NCBI RefSeq assembly: GCF_023343835.1
Contig: NC_064433.1
Coordinates: 183,351,777-183,415,776 of the forward strand
Direction of reading: 5' to 3'
DNA: 64,000 nt
Source: Lagopus muta
Taxonomy: Eukaryota > Chordata > Aves > Galliformes > Phasianidae
Position 1 is the stretch's first letter; each line of letters begins with the position of its first letter. A program made the translations under genes and the position numbers. Under the pieces are notes generated by a model. The model was not told the origin of the DNA and searched no databases. It saw only the letters and a program-made list of their open reading frames with translations. This document shows positions 22,291-34,349 of the stretch, piece by piece.

Positions 22291-25200
22291 GTAAGCTTTC
22301 CAGTTCCTTATTTTACGGGGAAAAGATTTTTATGGAAATAATAGAAAAGAAAGCTAAGACAGAGAAGAAAGTACCCAAGACTGAGGTCATTTTGGCAATG
22401 CCTAGGCCTTCTAGAGTGTACCTCATATTTCTCAGCACTTCAATATGCCCTTTCAAAACAACTTCAGTTTGTATGAAACAACTGAAATATCAGAGCTACT
22501 GTAGCTTTGTTATAAGAACTAAGGATATGCTTAATTCCAGGCACATGAATATTTTCAGTGGTTTTCCCTGTAGGATAAGCTAAGGTGCACTGCTGCGCTA
22601 CCTTGACTCTAAAGCAAATTTGACTTCCAGGCTTGGCAAACTAGGCAGCACGGTATAAAGGCCTACGTGTGAGCAGGGATTGGGTACACTGACAGTAGTG
22701 CTCAAAACAAATCTGTCTGCTTGTCTGGGATTGCCCATGAATTCTTCTTTCTCCATTTCTCTCTGTACATTTCCAGATAATTGCAGCCAGTTCTTCTCTC
22801 TGCCTTGTTAGCTGAAGCAAGGGAGATACGTGTGGTATTGACGGAAGTGACAGACCCCAGAGCCCACCAGTTTTGTTCTGCTAAAGTAGCTTTGCCATTG
22901 ATACCACATCCAATCTGCTGAAGGTGCTAGATGAGCACGGCCAACGCAAAGGGGCATCCCTGCTGCCCCTGCTCAGGGTGCTACCAGAACCCCAGCCTAT
23001 GGTTTACGTACCTCAGGAGAGCCTACAGGGCACACCCATTCATGTTGGCACGGCGTTTTGAATCCAAAATTTTCTCTTCTATATAAAAACAAATTCAGAA
23101 AAACCGGCACGTTTAGTGAATGCCACAGAAGAGCACAGAAATGGAAAAACATCCATAGCTTGCTGTGGGTATTTTCAAAACAACTGAAAAAATAAAATCC
23201 ATATTTTTATAGATGTCTCCTTGTTTACAAACGTGTGAATGTTCTAAAAATACAAACTAAAAAGACTTGAGTTTGAAATTCAATTGTCATTTCATTGTCC
23301 TATGAAGGAAATAAGTGTTAGCTTTCTAATTTACGCAGAAGAGAAGTGTCCACTCAGCTCTGTGCTGCAGTTTTCTGAATTCTTACAGGAACAAAAAGTT
23401 AATTGCTCACATAGCTCTTCTAAAAAATAAGTAAGAGCTAAACAGAAATTAAAATGACTCTACAGATTGAGATTTTTGATCAGCTTTCATTTGTTTTGTA
23501 TTGTGGACATGGCAATACGCACAAAGCCTAGATGCATTTTATGCCGGGATTGCCTGCAGGTTAACCCGCCTTTTTCTTACAAGGCTGACTGGTATACTGA
23601 AATGAGCTCTATAAATCTCACTTTTAGAATGCATTAAGAAAATGCCTACATACTACAAGAAAGGCTTTTCTCCCAGCATTTCTGAGTGCTTCTTGCAGCA
23701 GAAAAAAAAAAAGATTTGTCATGAGAAAGTCAACTTGTGTGCTCTTTCAGGTAAAAGAGCCCTGAGTAAATCTGACTGGCTTCAGACACACACCGGGCCT
23801 GGTCCTCTCACACAGTGATGAGCTGGTTTGCTGTCTGAGAAGATCCAAGCTCCTTACGGTGAATTTGCCACTGGATGCCCTTGGTCACTTGCCCAGAAAT
23901 GGCTTTTCCCTTCATGCCCAGTGCAGAGCACAGGGAGCCTTTTATATCATTTCCCATAGATTTTGGGTGGAAATTGCTGTGGATTAGCCAGCCTCAAGCC
24001 TGCAAGTGCGAAGCTCAAGTGCACTGGTGAGCATGTCATGGAGAAGAGGGACCTGCCCAGTAGGACTGACTCCAGGAGGCACATGTACACCAGCAATGGC
24101 TTACATCACAAGTCACATTTTCACACCACGAAGCCACATATCTCAGAATCATAAAGTTGTTAAAGTTGGAAGGGACCTCTGGGTCCATGTGGCCCAACCT
24201 CTGCTCCAGCAGGGACACCCAGTGCAGGGTGCCCAGGACTGCATCCAGGTGGCTTTGGGAGATCTCCAAGGAGGAGATCCCACAGCCTTTGTGTAACCTG
24301 TGCCACTGCTCCATCACCTGCACAGCACAGAGGTGCTTCTGGTGCTCAGAGGGAACCTCCTGTGCTCCAGTTTGTGCCCATTGCCTCCTGTCCTGGCACT
24401 GGGCACTACTGACAAGATTCTGTCTCCATCCCCTTTGCACCCACCCCTCAGCCACTTATGGACATTAATGGGATCCCCTGAACCTCCTCATCTCCATTCT
24501 GAACAGTCCCAGCTCTCTCAGCTTCTCCTCACAGGAGACGTACTCCAGTTCCTTCACCATCTTGGTGGCCCTCTGTTGGCGGCCAGTAAGTCTATGTGTG
24601 TCTTGTACTGAGGAGCCCAGAGTTGGACACAGTGCTCCAAGCCTCACCAAGAAGTTGCAGGGCAGGAACAGTCTGGAGACGCCAAATCACGGAATCAGTG
24701 TCCAGTAACAGGTCAGCTTCACTGTGTGTTGATGCTGATGAGAGATTTGCAGCTGACTCCAGCACCTGCACTTAGCAAGTCTTTATGAGGACAGGGCAAT
24801 TAGATTTCAATTCAAGGACATGGGTTTCTATCTTCCTTTCACTAGATATGTGTCTCTACAGGCCCAAAATAAAAAAGCTGCCTTACTACATTTTTCAGCT
24901 TTCTTTCCTCACTGTCCTTTCCCCAGTGCTTGCACTCCTAGAACAAGTAAGACAGTGCCATGTACATGTACAGGGAAACACAGGGCAGTGGTGAGTGGTA
25001 CGAACAACCATCCCAGTACAGTCTTTGCAAAGCCTTGGCCACGTCTCCTAATTGTATCTATGATGAGAAGAGACAGGAGGGGGACAAAGCAATGGATCTT
25101 GTTTATTTTTGTGGCAACTCCTCCAATGTAGCAGGAAGGAAGGAGGGAGAGATAGGACAAAGCATGTCTAATGGCAAGCTGAAATCCTCTCTGCCAGCTG

Positions 25201-25329
25201 TGCACATTCACCCAGGTCAGCATGGGTGAAATGGGCTGAGAAATGTTGACAAAGCCAAGGAGCAGGTGTGGACCTTGCAGGTCTGGACCCTTCTTGCTAA
25301 ATTAACAAAATTCTCCTCTCATCCTCTAG
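22291..25329 (+). other. MAML2: MAML2 intron 3
   Basis: The intron runs from donor GTAAGC to acceptor CTCTAG. It holds one CR1 fragment of about 530 bp in antisense orientation (24145-24680) and otherwise AT-rich sequence in which I see no gene, RNA or long tandem repeat. Confidence 0.85.
24145..24680 (-). mobile_element. CR1 fragment (antisense), about 535 bp
   Basis: It starts CAGAATCATAAAGTTGTTAA, then GTTGGAAGGGACCTCTGGGT, and continues through AGCTCTCTCAGCTTCTCCTC and TTCACCATCTTGGTGGCCCT to the AGTTGGACACAGTGCTCCAA segment. It covers the 3' UTR and C-terminal ORF2, with frameshifts, and belongs to a different subfamily from the 45-47 kb copies. Confidence 0.88.
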
Positions 25330-25441
25330 GAGAAAATCACTCCACAAGATCAGCTGAACAGACACTTGACACGGCCACCACCGGATTATAAAGACCAAAG
25401 AAGGAATGTGGTCAACATGCAACAAGCAAACCAGTATCCTG
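25330..25441 (+). CDS. MAML2: MAML2 coding exon (penultimate; human exon 4 equivalent)
   Basis: This exon has 112 bp, starts in phase 0 after CTCCTCTCATCCTCTAG and leaves one base (G) of a glycine codon before GTAAGT at 25442. It encodes EKITPQDQLNRHLTRPPP followed by DYKDQRRNVVNMQQANQYP. The PPPDYKDQRRNV core is the best-conserved part of this region of MAML2 and matches human MAML2 almost residue for residue as I recall it. The split GGT glycine codon is completed by the first two bases of the last exon, which confirms the splice phase. The frame stays open into the intron until about 25698, so intron retention would add an unrelated tail of about 85 residues; I see no reason to think that isoform is functional. 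Confidence 0.93.
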
Positions 25442-25857
25442 GTAAGTGTCCATGTGCTAAAAGAAACTTTTTCCTCCAGAAGAGCCAGGCATGCACTGAT
25501 AACAAGGGCCTGACTTTATGGGTACCCCTCCCTTCAGCACTGCTTGGAGAAAAACACGCACTGAAATACCTGATACAGAGGTGTCTTCATAAATGTGCAG
25601 CCTTGCTCTGTCCAGAAGTTTCTCTTCTGGTACGTCTTGCTTCAGGGATTGAGACTAGAAACATTCTTCCCTTCAAACAGAAGCTTATTTCAATGTGAAG
25701 ACCCTTACACTGATTCTTAAGTATTACATATGATGCCACCATGGGCACCAGAGCTGCCATTTGAGCTTTTAGTCCATTTTTTATATGCCTCAGTGCTTCA
25801 CGACAAGCAGCATTTCAACAAATCAGCCAAGCACTGCAATAGAACTCCCAGTGATAT

Positions 25858-26025
25858 CACAGAATCACAGAATTGTAGGTGTTGGAAGGGACTTCTAGAG
25901 ATCATTGAGTCCAATCCCCCTGCAAAGCAGGCTGCACAGATAGGCATCCATGAGGGTCTTGAATATCTCCAGACAAGGAGAATCCATAACCTCCCTGGGC
26001 AGAATCCACAACCTCTCTGGGCAGA
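25858..26025 (-). mobile_element. CR1 3' fragment (antisense) with an internal 22-bp duplication
   Basis: CACAGAATCACAGAATTGTA then GGTGTTGGAAGGGACTTCTA and AATCCCCCTGCAAAGCAGG identify it. Its 5' end has a tandem 22-mer (25981-26002 and 26003-26024), two AATCCAYAACCTCYCTGGGC units. Confidence 0.88.
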
Positions 26026-26203
26026 TATAAGCCTTTCATTCCTACCTATCCTTTGTAGCAGAACTTCTTCACTTTCTCCTACATCTTTAATGGATTCCCA
26101 AGTGCAGCTCCTTTGCCACCTTCTGCCCAAGCTGCTGATACAGCACCAACAAGGTGATGTTCATGCACTGCTTTGCTGTTTGCAAGTCTCAGCGGTGACA
26201 AAA

Positions 26204-26245
26204 CTGCTGCATTCTACAACCTGCTGCATTCTACAACCTGCTGCA
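26204..26245 (+). repeat. 17-bp tandem duplication, about 2.5 copies
   Basis: CTGCTGCATTCTACAAC occurs at 26204 and again at 26221, and a third partial copy starts at 26238. Confidence 0.9.
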
Positions 26246-27652
26246 ACTCTGAGCATGTCCTGTCTTCAGTTAATCTGCACAAGCATCACTGATGCCCACG
26301 GTGGGGGCTGTGCCACAGGGCCCTCTTTGCTGGCTGGGTACTTCCTGTGCTGTTACAGCAAATGCTCTCACTATGCTGGCAGCTTTGTTAGGGAATCCTG
26401 TGATTTCATGTGTTGCTTAAAGACTCATTCCTGAAATCAAATGATTAACTGAGATTCTTGGCTTACACTTGTAAACAACACATCTCTAGCCTGAGAGAGA
26501 ACATGGAAATGGCTGCAGCCACGTCTACAAAAGACTCCAAAACAAGTAGGTCGCCATTGTTATGTGGTTCTCTTTGTTTGAAATCTGATGGACTCCTTGC
26601 CAGGCCTTGTGGCATTTGGAGACACACCTCCTGGATTTGCAACATATGAGATTGGCAGCACTTGCCCATGCAAATCTCCCCACTGAGGAACACCAGGGAG
26701 GAGAGCAGCATTTTGGGTGAGCCTGGGAGAAAGGGCTGTGCTGGGAGCTCACCACGCAGCTACCAGATGGAGTGGTTAGGAAACTCTTGCATAAGGCAGC
26801 AACACAGGGAATCTGTTTCCTATTTTTCTGGGAAGAGCTTTGCTCAGGTCAGGGGGAAGGAAAAAAAAAACAACAAAGTTAACTAAAAATCCATAAAAGA
26901 GATGTGGAGACGTGGTGAAGCATTTTATTCCTCTGTGCTTTCCCTCCAGTGCTGTGTCACAGCAAGAAGCCCCTGATGCCAGCAGGTGAATGGGGCAGTG
27001 AGGGTATTTCGAACCTCTGCTGCCCAGGGCGTCCAGCTGCTGTGTGCAGCACTGCTCGAGGAGAAATGTCTTCCCATCTGGAAGAAATCAGGATGGAAAA
27101 TATTCATGTTAAAAATAAAAGGATAAAAATAGCAATACAAAAAAAAAAGAGAAACTTTGTCTTTTGCGCAACATGTACAGCCCATGTCCTGAGCTCATGC
27201 TCCTTAAAGCGCATGGCATTTACACAAGGAGCAGGATGCCAACCCTCAGGGCTCCCCGCAGCTGGCAGTCACCCCATAGGGCATCATCCCACAGTGTGTG
27301 CAGTGACCCCACCAACCTGTTGCAGCTGCTTCAGTTTGACTGCACAGAGAGGACTGTTCTCCCTCAGTGCTGTTCCAGGTCTTCGGAAATGTTTCCTATG
27401 CCATTCCTCCACTTCACCAGCAGCTTAAGGAAGCGAAGTCTGAGGGCCTCAATCTTTATTACCCTACAAGAAGAAAGCAATGCGTAAAACCACCGGCAAA
27501 GACAAAGACAGGCTAACTGTGATCTTTCCTGCACAGCACTGATTTTCTTCCCAGGAGCAGTGTAGCACATGGGAGGATCTGATGGTGGCCTTCTCAGGGC
27601 ATCTCCTGTCCTGGGGCTGCCCAGCTCGGGGACTGAATCGAGATTTTAGATC

Positions 27653-27750
27653 ACTGAATCATAGAATCGTTTGAGTTGGAAGGGACCTTTAATGGTCATC
27701 TAGTCTGACTCCAATGAACAGGGACATCTACAGTTAGATCAGTCTCCTTG
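27653..27750 (-). mobile_element. Short CR1 3' end (antisense)
   Basis: TCACTGAATCATAGAATCGT, GAGTTGGAAGGGACCTTTAA and CAATGAACAGGGACATCTAC mark about 100 bp of a CR1 3' end. Confidence 0.88.
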
Positions 27751-29573
27751 AATTGTTTTGTAAGTAAGCATCCCCTACTTGGAGACAGTTTATGAAGGAT
27801 AAGGTGAGCTTCTCAGTCTAGGCGTCTGTTCATACTGATTTGGAATAAGTGACTCCAGTTGTGGAGTCAAACGTGGTGTTAATAATGAGTTAGGAGGAGA
27901 TTATTTACAAGTACTTCAGTGAAAAAATAATGCTTTGTATCCATTACAAAACAGCAATAGCATATGTATAAAAATAATGAAGAAACAGCAGAAATATGTG
28001 ATAATTCTTTTATTCTATTCCAGTCTCAGTGAACTGAACATCATTATGGTGAAATTTCAACAGGAACAGTATATTAAACAGCTGTTACTAAACATAGACT
28101 TTTAAAATATGTATGTGCATGATTTGTGTTCAAGAGTTCTACAAGAGCTGGCTGAGAGGTTCTCCAAATTCTTAATGTCACTTTTTATTTAGTCCTGAAA
28201 CTCCAAGGAAGAAAACTAAAGCCATAACAAAAATTAAAAGAGTAACTAGGTAATTGATACCATAGTGATCTAATGTGGAGCCCAGCAAAAGTACTGGGGA
28301 GCCAATGTAGCTATATAATAAAGAATTTAAGAAGAAGAGAATATAATTAATGTCAGGCAATATGGGTTTTTCATAAAAGGCATCTTTTCAAACTGTTATG
28401 GTATTTTTTCTTTTTCCAATGAAACCACAACTTTGGTTGATAAAGGAAATAGTTGCTCAGGTCGTGTACTTTAAAGCATACAACTTGGTACTGCATATTT
28501 TGATTCAGAAACCAGAGTAATAAAAAATTAACATGGCACGTAAGGAAATGGCTAATAGGCCTCCAGATATTCCTGCAAATACAACTGGAAGGACTCAGTC
28601 TGAGATGGTACTGAACAAGAAACAAAAAGCTTGCTTTACATCCGTTCTGGAGTTGTGCAAGAGCCATTAAATACTGTGGGTAGCTGTGATGTGTAGCCTT
28701 GAAATCAGATGCTGAAAAATGGCAAGTTTTGAAAAGAGCTGAAAATGGCTGAAGGACTGGAAAATATGCCACACATTGGGATACTGGAGAACACTGCAGA
28801 CACAGTCATGGTCTTTAAGCACCTGCACTGTGCACCAAGACAGGATTGGTGATGGACCAACTGATAAAAATAATCAAACAGACTAATGGATAACAAAATT
28901 TGGGGATGAAGTCAAAGTTAGTCAAATTCAGCCTGGGTTTGTAGATGGTTTCAGCTATCTACATCTATATCTGTATCTAGAAAACGTTTGGTCTTCTTCA
29001 GACAGCCAATGGGGCCTGGAATTAATTCAGTCCCTTGCACTGCATAAGCAACGGTCTCATGCCTGCTTGGTCACCACATCACACAGGAGCAAGCAGGTCA
29101 CAGGACTGAGCAGCTCTCCTGGCATCTGCCTGGGGCAGAGGCTGTGTGCTGCAAGTGGGATGCAGTCTTGGATGGGCAGGAGGAAAGGGAAATATGAATC
29201 TCACCTCACTTAAATGGGTTTTGTCCTGCATTTCTATCATTTCTATTTAAAAAAAAAGAAAAAGGCAGAATAGTGTTTGTTCCTTCCCACTGGTTCTTTT
29301 TATCCCTCCTTATTCCAATATTTCTCTCCCAGCAAGAACACTTCTGGCTCATCTGATGTCCTCTGAAAGGATGGAAAGACTACCAGTGGCTTCATATAAA
29401 GCAAGCCACCCATTAGCTGATAGGTATCTTTAAGGCTTCGAACAAGTACATGTAAATCCTATCAGAGCAAGATATCTTACTCAAGAAATTCAGGATTTTT
29501 AACCTGTTGGTATTTGAATGACACCATGCCTCAATGCATTTATGTTTTAACATGCATGTTTTCTCCTTTCCAG

Positions 29574-30553
29574 GTGGTTCGCCAGCTGTGAGCATGAACT
29601 CCAGCATGTCCTTATCAAACCCAATTTCAACACACAGCATCATGCCTCAGAGCTCCAGCCTCATGTCCACCCCTGCTGGGACCCGAATGCCTTCTGTTCC
29701 TGCTGCTCGGAGTATGGGCTGCTATGGGAACCTTCCTTGCAACCAACCGAGCGCGTACAGCGTGACTTCAGGAATGAGCCAAATGCAGCCACACAGAAAC
29801 CAAAACCAGGTCCTGCCCAGTCAGAATAACCCCATGATGTCTCGACAGCAAACCATGACGCAGAGCAACAACGTAGCTGCTTTTGGGACTGGGTCAGTGG
29901 TCAGCTCACAGCAAGTAAGGCCAAGTTTGAACCACGGAGCCACAGGTCTCCCCGTGCAAAGACCACCCAATGTGATGATCACAGCTACGGCCACTGCTCA
30001 GAACTGGGCCCCGCAAGAAGCTGCTGTGAAGCAGCAGGACGCACTGAAACCCGCCGGTGTCCGTTTCCCCACAGGCACTCCATATTCTAACCAGTCTTTG
30101 CAACGCAGCATGGGCAACCAGCATTTTCCTCAGCGTGCATTGGCACCTCCTAATCAATTAACAGCGGGAGTCCAAATGAGGCCTCCTCTGAACCAAATGC
30201 ACCAGACTGTAAATGGACAATCTGCTGGGTCACTACGAGGTCTAAGCGTGAGACCTAACCAGCTGAGAGGACAGACTGTGCCTTCCTTGAATCAGCCTGG
30301 AACAAGTATGACACCTCCGTCATCTCTGCCATCTACCAGTTTCACGTCTACCAACCAAAACTCCCGGGCTTACCAAGGAGGCGATCATGGTAGTGACCTC
30401 GCGTTTGACTTTCTGAACCAGCAGAGTGACAGTATAGGACCTGCACTCAACAGTGATTCAGACTTTATAGATTCTTTACTGAAAACGGAACCTGGTAATG
30501 ATGACTGGATGAAAGACATCAATCTTGATGAGATTTTGGGGAACCACTCATAA
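29574..30553 (+). CDS. MAML2: MAML2 terminal coding exon with stop codon
   Basis: The exon begins GT after TTTCCAG, completing the glycine codon from 25441, and runs about 326 codons to TAA at 30551-30553. The protein is low complexity, rich in Ser, Asn, Gln, Pro and Thr (for example YGNLPCNQPSAYSVTSGM, NVMITATATAQNWAPQE, GVRFPTGTPYSNQSLQ), as expected of the disordered C-terminal transactivation region of MAML proteins. It ends in a conserved acidic-hydrophobic segment: DLAFDFLNQQ, DFIDSLLKTEPGNDDWMKDI, NLDEILGNHS. In human MAML2 this C-terminal half is the part retained in CRTC1-MAML2 fusions. No frameshift or internal stop is present. Assignment to MAML2 rather than MAML3 rests on this match and on MTMR2 lying downstream. 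Confidence 0.95.
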
Positions 30554-33500
30554 GTGACAGTGCCAAGGGTGAAACAGATGAAGAAGCAGTAAGGACGTTA
30601 GCTTTTTCTTTAGATGCCAACAATCTGCTTTGTTAACTTACACTCCAGTAACTGGGCTGTCCTTTAAAATACCACATAGGGCGACCACCTTGTTTGAAGA
30701 GTTGCTCTAGGAACAGCCGTGATGTCTCCCTGATCAAACGATAATGTAAACAGTAGTCATGGCTGACAGAAACGTGTGAGAATACGTGAAGGGTCTGTTC
30801 CTCACGCTGGTGCCCAGCACATTGCAAACTCATTAGTTCTTCTCGTGGGTGCTGTGTGGAAAAACACTTAGCTTCCCACACGCTGAAGCACCAGAGAGTG
30901 GTATTGGCTGTGAAACATCATTTCTCTGAGTGTAAGTAGCAGCCCAAGTGGTCCAGAGATCTTCAGTCATTGTCTTCGCAGCCCTTAACTACCTTGGGAC
31001 TACTCAGCCCTGACAGGATCAGGCTCTGTGTAAATCTCATGGCGTTACAAAAACTGTTTTCTTCTTCATAGTACAGACTCACACTTGTGTTTCCAATGGT
31101 TTTGTTTTAAGCCTATGTTTTGTACCACACAAAAGGGTAAGTGGTCCCATCCAAGGAAAGGAGACAGATCGTGCAACAGACGTCAGCGTGTAACTCGGTG
31201 TGCTCTAGTTTTTGCTTTCTCTCTTTTGCCAGCACCTGCAGCCAGTATCAGAGGAGGCTGCCTTCCTGTCAGCAGCACATTTGGAGCTTAGAGGGAGACA
31301 CGATATGAACTGTGCCAGAGCTCAGGAGCCTCCCTTTGCCACCTTGCCCTACCCCAACAACACCAGTGACTTAATGGACAAATTAATTAAGAAAGGTGCT
31401 CGCAGTTTGACCCTCATGGGCTACTTTCCCAGTTCAGCCTACAGGAGGGCAAATACATGATGTGGCTCAGTGAAGCCACAGCAAGTATCTCCACTTTCAT
31501 TTTAATGCAAGGCACAGGTCAGGTAATTCAGCCCAGTCCCAATCTATCAAACATGTTCTTCCTTCCTTCTCTTTGTCTGGGAGAGACTACCATTTTGATT
31601 GCACAGTAATTTGGCTCCACTTTCCAAAGCTTACCTTTGGCATACAAGGGAGTTGAAGAGGTCCAATGATGGTCCATGTCAACACAGCTTCTTTCAGCAG
31701 AGTACAAGGGTGCTGCCTCTGCAACCAGCATGCATACACATCCATTGTAACCACCTGGGTTATCTGCAGTATTCACTCAACCACATCTATGCTTGTAAAT
31801 TGAGCAGTTTTGAAGAATATTTCTGGGCACTCAACTCAGTCATCTGTTCTGGTTTTTTTTAGGATGGTTCAGCTAACGTTTCCTTGAGCAATTTCTGTAT
31901 ATCAATAGGAAATTAACTTGAGTCATAGCAAGTTTGCAGCTACCATGCATTGAAAGCTAACAGAACAGAGTAGTAAGGATATGGGTTCCACATTGTTTGA
32001 CTTCACTGCTAGAGAATAGTCTTGACTGTGTTAAATTTTCTCCTATAGGCTTGGCCAGTAAGAACATCAGAAGGAGGCCCCATGTCACAATAAAGTAGCT
32101 CTACTGTGAGTCTGGCAGGAGGATTCAGAAATGGGAACAGATCTTGCAATTCAAATGAAAATGCTGTTCTTTAAAATGAGGTGTCGAGACGTGTTTCACA
32201 GCCTCCTCTGAATTAGTTAAAACTAGATGTGGCAAAGAAATACAATGCCTACGTTCACATGCCTCAGCACCAAGAGGCACTGCTCTGCCCCATGCATGCA
32301 AGTGCTTTATTCACCCTTGTTAGTGGCAGTGGGATGAGTAGACTATCTGACAATAGCCTCTGCACTTATCTGACCTATTTCTCAAGTGAGGTTTCAATAA
32401 GGCTTTTCCAGTTATTTCTCACTGCCATTTCATGTGGGCACCATTTTTCACAATGTTTCAGGAAGTGTGGTCACACGCACAGGTGACAGCACCTCCAAGA
32501 AGGGTGTAACATGGGCATTTGGTGAGAGGTACCAGCTGAGGCAGGTGGTCCATTATGCTATTAATTCCCAGACACACTGTTCATGAGAGGGATGAGAAGC
32601 CATGCTGGAGTGTCCCTTCTGCCCCACCTAGTGATCGCTGTACATCGCTGCCTTGCATACCGTGGTGGCTCAGCTGCCCAGAAAGCTCCATTTTATCCCC
32701 AGTTTTCACTGGGGTGCATGCAGTACTAATGTTTCCAAGTCTTTAAAAAGCTTTTCAGCTCAGGCCACTGGCGCCCTACTTACTTTGGGAGTGATACAGA
32801 TGCAGTCTAACAAATGCATCCCCTACATGCTGTGTACAACTAGAGTGAAATAGTAGCTAGGAGTTCAAAGTGTAAAGATCAGCACACAGGCACACACACC
32901 ATCTGTGAGCAGGTCAGCAGTGACCACCCAACCTCTTGTATGAGCAGGCAATTCTGATGCTAAAGCTGAGGCTGGGTTAGTCTCATCACAAGCAATGAGC
33001 ACTAAAGTCTGCTAACTTCAGCTGCACTCACATGCCATTGAGGAAGCCACCTGTACTGAGACCAGATTGTTTTCCAGATCCTCAACTGATGTAAAATAAT
33101 GCTCAGCTGAGGAGCTGGTCCCAAGTCTTCAAGCTGTCATCCAGTGCTGGATTCAATGCTGAGCTTTGTCCTGTTGGCCCCAGCCTGCAGTAGAGGAGAC
33201 ACTGGGCAACCCTGGGATCAAAATGTCATTCCGACTTAAGTAAACCCAGCAAGGCAGAGGCCACAGCAGTGCTGTAAAGACAACCCTGATGCATTTGAAA
33301 TAGGAGCTGGCAAAAGACTTGCTACCAAACCTTGAATCCAGTGTCACTTCTTCAGAACACCTGTGTCCAAGCAGAGTTAGTGTCTTTGTTTTCCTTTCTT
33401 TGCAATGGCTAAGTGCACTACCCTCAGAGTCTATTTTTCATCATCGACCGAACGCTCTTCGCAGTATTGGGTTGTAAATATAAAGAATTATTTGTTTTGT

Positions 33501-33588
33501 AAACTTTTGTAAAAAAAAAAAAAAAAAAGCCAACAAAAAAACAAAAACAAAAAACAAAACCAAAAAGTAATAATATTTTGGTAGGAAT

Positions 33589-33635
33589 AATAAAATCATA
33601 TTATTTGGGTTATATTTATACATATGTGAAATAAA
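33589..33635 (+). terminator. MAML2: Candidate tandem polyadenylation signals of MAML2
   Basis: Two canonical AATAAA hexamers lie 41 bp apart (33589 and 33630) about 3.1 kb past the stop codon. They are followed by T/G-rich sequence (TTGTATTTTATAC, and TTTTGTATTC near 33680) of the kind expected downstream of a cleavage site. Confidence 0.5.
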
Positions 33636-34343
33636 TATACTATCAGAAAGTTGTATTTTATACAAAAAGACAACGGTTACCTTTTGTATTCTATATACAA
33701 AGTTTTGTATGATACGATTGTTTATTTTTATCTGCAGACTTCGGATTTTGGGGGAGGGCAGAATGGGATCGTGGTTAAATAGCTGGGCCTGACCCCAAGC
33801 TCACTGAAACCAATGGAGTCTTTCCATTGCCTTCACAGGGCTTTGAATCAAGCCTTTAAATCAACTTCAGGTATATTTGAAATCTGAAGCTCTCTGGAAA
33901 CCTCAACATGAAAACATTCCAGGTTTCAAATTATTTTTTTTTTCCCCCGAAAAAGGCTTTTATTATTCTTGTTGTTGTTGTTGTAACTCTTGGGAGGCAG
34001 GTGGGACCCGTGTAACTGTCACGTCCTTGTTGCATGTACGTCTGCTTTATATTTTCCCCATATTATAAACCAGTGTTTCTCTATACAGACTGAAAAGAAA
34101 AGTTGCTGTACAGAAATGTTTGTGTTTATGCATTTTTACATGTGGCTGTATATACCTCTTAGTACTATGCAGTGACACTTATTTGACTCCATTTATTTTT
34201 CACCTAAACATGAATAGTATGTTTTTCAGTAGCTATCAAAACTCTGCCAAGTAAATCAATCAAAATTATCCCGAGTGTCTCTTTTCTTAACGTGAATTTT
34301 AAAATTAATGTCTGTTTAGTCAACGGCTCATTCATTTGAGTAA

Positions 34344-34349
34344 ATTAAA
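34344..34349 (+). terminator. Alternative distal polyadenylation signal (ATTAAA)
   Basis: This common variant hexamer lies about 3.8 kb after the MAML2 stop, followed by TTCTATTTTAGG. It could give a longer MAML2 3' UTR. Support is weak because ATTAAA occurs often by chance in AT-rich DNA. Confidence 0.25.

Larger units (their letters stand above)
25442..29573 (+). other. MAML2: MAML2 intron 4
   Basis: The intron runs from donor GTAAGT to acceptor TTCTCCTTTCCAG. It contains two antisense CR1 fragments (25858-26025 and 27653-27750), two small tandem duplications (25981-26024 and 26204-26245), and no recognisable gene in the remaining sequence. Confidence 0.85.
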
